From Methylobacter sp. (GTDB taxonomy: Bacteria; Pseudomonadota; Gammaproteobacteria; Methylococcales; Methylomonadaceae), in the NCBI GenBank assembly GCA_030653985.1, contig JAURYJ010000020.1:54555-118554 (forward strand): DNA of 64,000 nt, written 5' to 3'. The position numbers and the translations under genes were made by a program. The notes beneath the pieces are model-generated. The model was not told where the DNA came from. It saw nothing but the letters and a program-made list of their open reading frames with translations, and made no database searches. Below are positions 61,776 through 64,000 of the stretch, piece after piece. The stretch's first letter is position 1. Each line of letters opens with the position of its first letter.

Positions 61776-62049
61776 ACGCAGCTTGCGAAGTGAAAATGCA
61801 GGCTTTACGAAATCGCGTCGAGTCATTGGAGAGCATGTGAGCTACCTCCTGTTGGGTAGCGATCGAGTGACCAGGACGGCTGGGGCTGCCGCAGGCATTA
61901 GCGGTCGTGTAGTTTTTGCCGCTTGTTGGACAGGGATGCCCATAAAAGCTTTCGCAAAAATAGCGACTCCCCGAGTTGGACTCCTTAATCATTATTGGAA
62001 GAGGTTTAACACGACATTCGCGTCGGTATGCGTTTGAAATGCAATTCCA
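61776..62049. other. Gene-free flank of the IS element
   Basis: About 270 bases with only short frames. A minus-strand start MTRRDFVKPAFSLRKLRD, reminiscent of a Tat signal, runs into the IS border at 61775 and could be the cut end of a gene, but nothing matching continues on the other side. TTGGACTCCTTA at 61973 resembles an IS end repeat. Confidence 0.35.
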
Positions 62050-62895
62050 TCACGATACACGCTGCTTGTCGAGAATGACCAGTGCGATGCCACCGAGAAT
62101 GGCAATGCCTGCGAATAAAAGGCGCAAGGTAAGGGGTTCGTCGAGAAAAACAAGTCCGCCGACGGACGCGATAACCGGCACGCTTAGTTGAACGGTGGCA
62201 GCGCGGGTGGCATTTAAGCCGCGCAAGGCCGTGTACCAAATCGCATAACCAACGCCAGAAGCCAGCGCCCCGGATATGATGGCAGCACCAATGCCGGAAC
62301 TGTCCAGAGAGACTCGGGGAAGCAGCGTCAGGCTCAGTACAGTAGTGAAAAATAGCGCACGACAGAAATTCCCGGTCGTCGCCATAAGAGGATCGCCTGC
62401 GTTTTTTGCGCGTAAGGAATAAATGCCCCAGGCAATGCCGGCGATTATCATCAACATAGAAGCAGGCAGGGGCGGTGCTGAGAGTCCCGGTGACAAAAGG
62501 CTGGCCAGTCCGCCAAGCGCACAGATAAGGCCTGCGCTCTGCCGCCTGCTTAACCGTTCTCCGGTCCAGAGTCCGTAGCAGATCATTGTTGCCTGTACCG
62601 CGCCAAACAGCAGTAATGCACCGGTCGCAGCCGGCAGGCTGATATAGGCAAATGAAAAACCGGCGGCATAAGCAAACAGGGCAAGCGCGGACAGCCAACT
62701 GCCCGCGGTGCCGTACTTGCCGCCACGCAGTCGTACAATCAGCCAAAGCGCAACGGCGCCGGAAATGAGCCGAATTGACGTGAAGCTGGCGGCGTCGATG
62801 CCGGTATGTTTCAGCGCTAACCGGCAGAGCAACGAGTTTCCTGCAAAAGCGGTCATGGCCAGTAAAGTCAGGATGAATAAGCGCATACGTGACAT
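62050..62895 (-). CDS. EamA-family (DMT) transporter
   Basis: A 281-residue membrane protein with ten hydrophobic segments in two EamA repeats: AGNSLLCRLALKHTGIDAAS with TSIRLISGAVALWLIV in the first, and SGALASGVGYAIWYTALRGL with VIASVGGLVFLDEPLTLRLL in the second. Metabolite or drug export is usual; the substrate is unknown. Start ATG at 62895 has a weak ribosome site; 62886 is an alternative. Confidence 0.85.
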   Translation of the reverse strand: MSRMRLFILTLLAMTAFAGNSLLCRLALKHTGIDAASFTSIRLISGAVALWLIVRLRGGKYGTAGSWLSALALFAYAAGFSFAYISLPAATGALLLFGAVQATMICYGLWTGERLSRRQSAGLICALGGLASLLSPGLSAPPLPASMLMIIAGIAWGIYSLRAKNAGDPLMATTGNFCRALFFTTVLSLTLLPRVSLDSSGIGAAIISGALASGVGYAIWYTALRGLNATRAATVQLSVPVIASVGGLVFLDEPLTLRLLFAGIAILGGIALVILDKQRVS

Positions 62896-62926
62896 CAGGC
62901 TGGTTCCGATATTGCCGGTTTGCTCT

Positions 62927-63679
62927 TTATTTTTTTGCCGTGATGCCGTTCACGTCCCAATCGTAGTTAATGCTTTCCTTGAGCGGTAACGGCGGCAAAT
63001 CGGCGCGGTAACGGCGAATGAACGCCTCAACACCGCCTGCCGGTTTAAAATCCTTGCCGAACCAGTCAAAAATCTTGGAAATCTGGATGCTTTTATCGCC
63101 TATTTTGAGCCCTTTATCAGCATTGCCCAGAAACTTTTGTACTTGTTCATCCAGCTGGGCATTCAATTCTGACGCAGTGTAAGGCGTGTTGCGCAGATCA
63201 GGACAGCTCACCGAGGCGCAGACGATGGCGAAATGGATGCGCGGCTCGCCCAGTGGGCGCAATATTTTATTTTCTACGTCATCCAGAGACACCGTTTTGC
63301 CGTCAATACTGCCAGCGGGCATGCCCCACACAGGGCTGAACAGGCTGCCGACATCCTTGATGCTGTCAAGCGGCCAATGGTCGACAACTGTTTTTAACGC
63401 CAGAATATTGTAAGCGTTGATGTAAAAAGCCAGTTTTTCCTCCTTGTTGCCGAGGCTTTTAACCGGGAAGTTTGATATTTGTTGATAGGCCATCTCCAGC
63501 TTGCCGTTTTCTTTCAATGCCTGATAATCCACCAGGGCCAGTTTGACATTGTTCTTTGTTCCCGGACTGACGCTTTTTAAAACTTCGGCATAAGCGTTCC
63601 AGTCCGGTTCTGTAGCAAACGTGTTGAAGCTCAGCACCAGCAGGGCTGTGAATATCATTAAGCGTTTCGTTAAAATCAT
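62927..63679 (-). CDS. Exported DUF547 protein
   Basis: A 250-residue secreted protein of the DUF547 family. Signal peptide at 1-22 (ends TFA), then EKLAFYINAYNILALKTVVDH, GKTVSLDDVENKILRPLGEPR, HFAIVCASVSCPDLRNTPY and a C-terminal YDWDVN. The conserved Glu, Asn and His-Cys-Cys region suggests a peptidase-like fold; function is unknown. AGGAGG precedes the ATG, and ECF-type promoter K lies about 36 bases upstream. Confidence 0.85.
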   Translation of the reverse strand: MILTKRLMIFTALLVLSFNTFATEPDWNAYAEVLKSVSPGTKNNVKLALVDYQALKENGKLEMAYQQISNFPVKSLGNKEEKLAFYINAYNILALKTVVDHWPLDSIKDVGSLFSPVWGMPAGSIDGKTVSLDDVENKILRPLGEPRIHFAIVCASVSCPDLRNTPYTASELNAQLDEQVQKFLGNADKGLKIGDKSIQISKIFDWFGKDFKPAGGVEAFIRRYRADLPPLPLKESINYDWDVNGITAKK

Positions 63680-63714
63680 TGGGTACCTCCTAAAAAGTTA
63701 GTTATCACTTTTTT

Positions 63715-63741
63715 AGTCGGTTTGCCAAACGATAACTTACA
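63715..63741 (-). promoter_or_regulatory. ECF promoter K, for the DUF547 gene
   Basis: Minus-strand TGTAAGTT, 14 bases, CGACT; exact match, ending 36 bases before the start codon. Confidence 0.84.
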
Positions 63742-63818
63742 AATTCTTTATGTCCTGCCTCATTATTTTTTCAGGCGTGTTATGTGAGTCGTTGAATAGA
63801 TCGGTTATTTAATCTCCG

Positions 63819-63845
63819 TGTAAGGTTTTCTTTTGAAAGACGACT
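63819..63845 (+). promoter_or_regulatory. ECF promoter H, pointing beyond the right edge
   Basis: Plus-strand TGTAAGGT, 14 bases, CGACT; exact match. No gene start was identified in the remaining 155 bases, so its target probably begins just outside the window. Confidence 0.75.
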
Positions 63846-64000
63846 GATTGAATATGGGTGACCGTAAGGATTCCTTCGTAGTGCGACGTGAAGTCGTATA
63901 AGTAATTGTTTAGCTTGAGAAATCATGACTAAACCTGCCGTTCCTCTGGCAGTAGCCTAAGAGTGCAGGCATTAACAGTAATGTGATGTTTGAAGCCACT

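Noticed and set aside
63863..63888. A second CGTAAGGA...CGACG near the right edge.
   Set aside because: Spacing is 13 and both elements deviate; the exact site at 63819-63845 explains the region better.
1..64000. CRISPR arrays, tRNA or rRNA genes, replication origin.
   Set aside because: No spaced direct repeats, no cloverleaf-like gene and no rRNA or DnaA-box cluster was noticed by reading; a dedicated search was not possible.

Overview
The window looks like chromosome from a gammaproteobacterium, most plausibly a methylotroph or methanotroph of the Methylococcales type. The hints are a gnd-zwf-pgi operon suited to an oxidative RuMP/pentose-phosphate cycle, inverted repeats built on GTGGGAGCG and GTGGGCGCG between genes, and a mixed stress and metal-handling gene content. 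This assignment is an inference; no rRNA, tRNA or taxonomic marker is present. No CRISPR array or replication origin was seen.

Layout. 0-0.9 kb: degenerate resolvase and empty DNA. 0.9-4.6 kb (minus strand): a bufferin/HvfA-type metallophore RiPP operon (Cys-repeat precursor, MNIO enzyme, DUF2063 partner, DoxX) ending in an arsenosugar radical SAM gene, arsS. 4.8-7.3 kb (plus): frameshifted mgtC and a mer operon (merR, merT, merP, CopZ-like chaperone) without merA. 7.4-9.3 kb (minus): arsM, ECF sigma factor, ZAS anti-sigma. 9.5-12.9 kb: pstSCAB. 13-15.1 kb: membrane VTT domain fused to a flavin disulfide oxidoreductase. 15.4-19.8 kb (plus): gnd-zwf-pgi. 19.9-27.6 kb: glycoamylase-like protein, two more flavin disulfide oxidoreductases, HAD proteins, a peroxiredoxin-like protein and a dehalogenase-type hydrolase. 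27.7-31.2 kb (minus): a second, complete arsenosugar operon (arsM, two glycosyltransferases, arsS). 31.7-44.1 kb (minus): large MscS channel, VOC protein, GMC oxidoreductase, aquaporin, SDR, two glucan-active glycosidases and small stress proteins. 44.4-47.8 kb (plus): Mla-type lipid transporter. 47.9-56.9 kb (plus): unknown envelope proteins, then a CusCBA-type metal efflux operon. 56.9-59.2 kb: HAD, DoxX-like and SRPBCC operon divergent from a TetR gene. 59.3-62 kb: metE-like gene cut at its 5' end beside an IS110/IS1111 element. 62-63.7 kb: EamA transporter and DUF547 protein.

The main discovery is a promoter code. Twelve intergenic sites carry TGTAAG-like -35 and CGACT-like -10 elements. 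Eleven have the same 14-base gap between an 8-base -35 block (TGTAAGNN) and CGACT; nine match TGTAAGNN-N14-CGACT exactly. Every site points at a gene start or, for the last one, off the right edge. They precede the bufferin-arsS operon, mgtC, arsM-sigma-antisigma, pstSCAB, the VTT-flavoprotein, gnd-zwf-pgi, the second arsenosugar operon, a DUF6789-like gene, the Mla operon, a glycine-rich membrane protein, a DUF547 protein and one gene beyond the window. The ECF sigma factor encoded at 7.6-8.2 kb is the obvious candidate reader and would control its own operon. The window can therefore be read as one clustered ECF stress regulon joining a copper/gold-type RiPP metallophore, two arsenosugar pathways, phosphate uptake, NAD(P)H supply and envelope maintenance.
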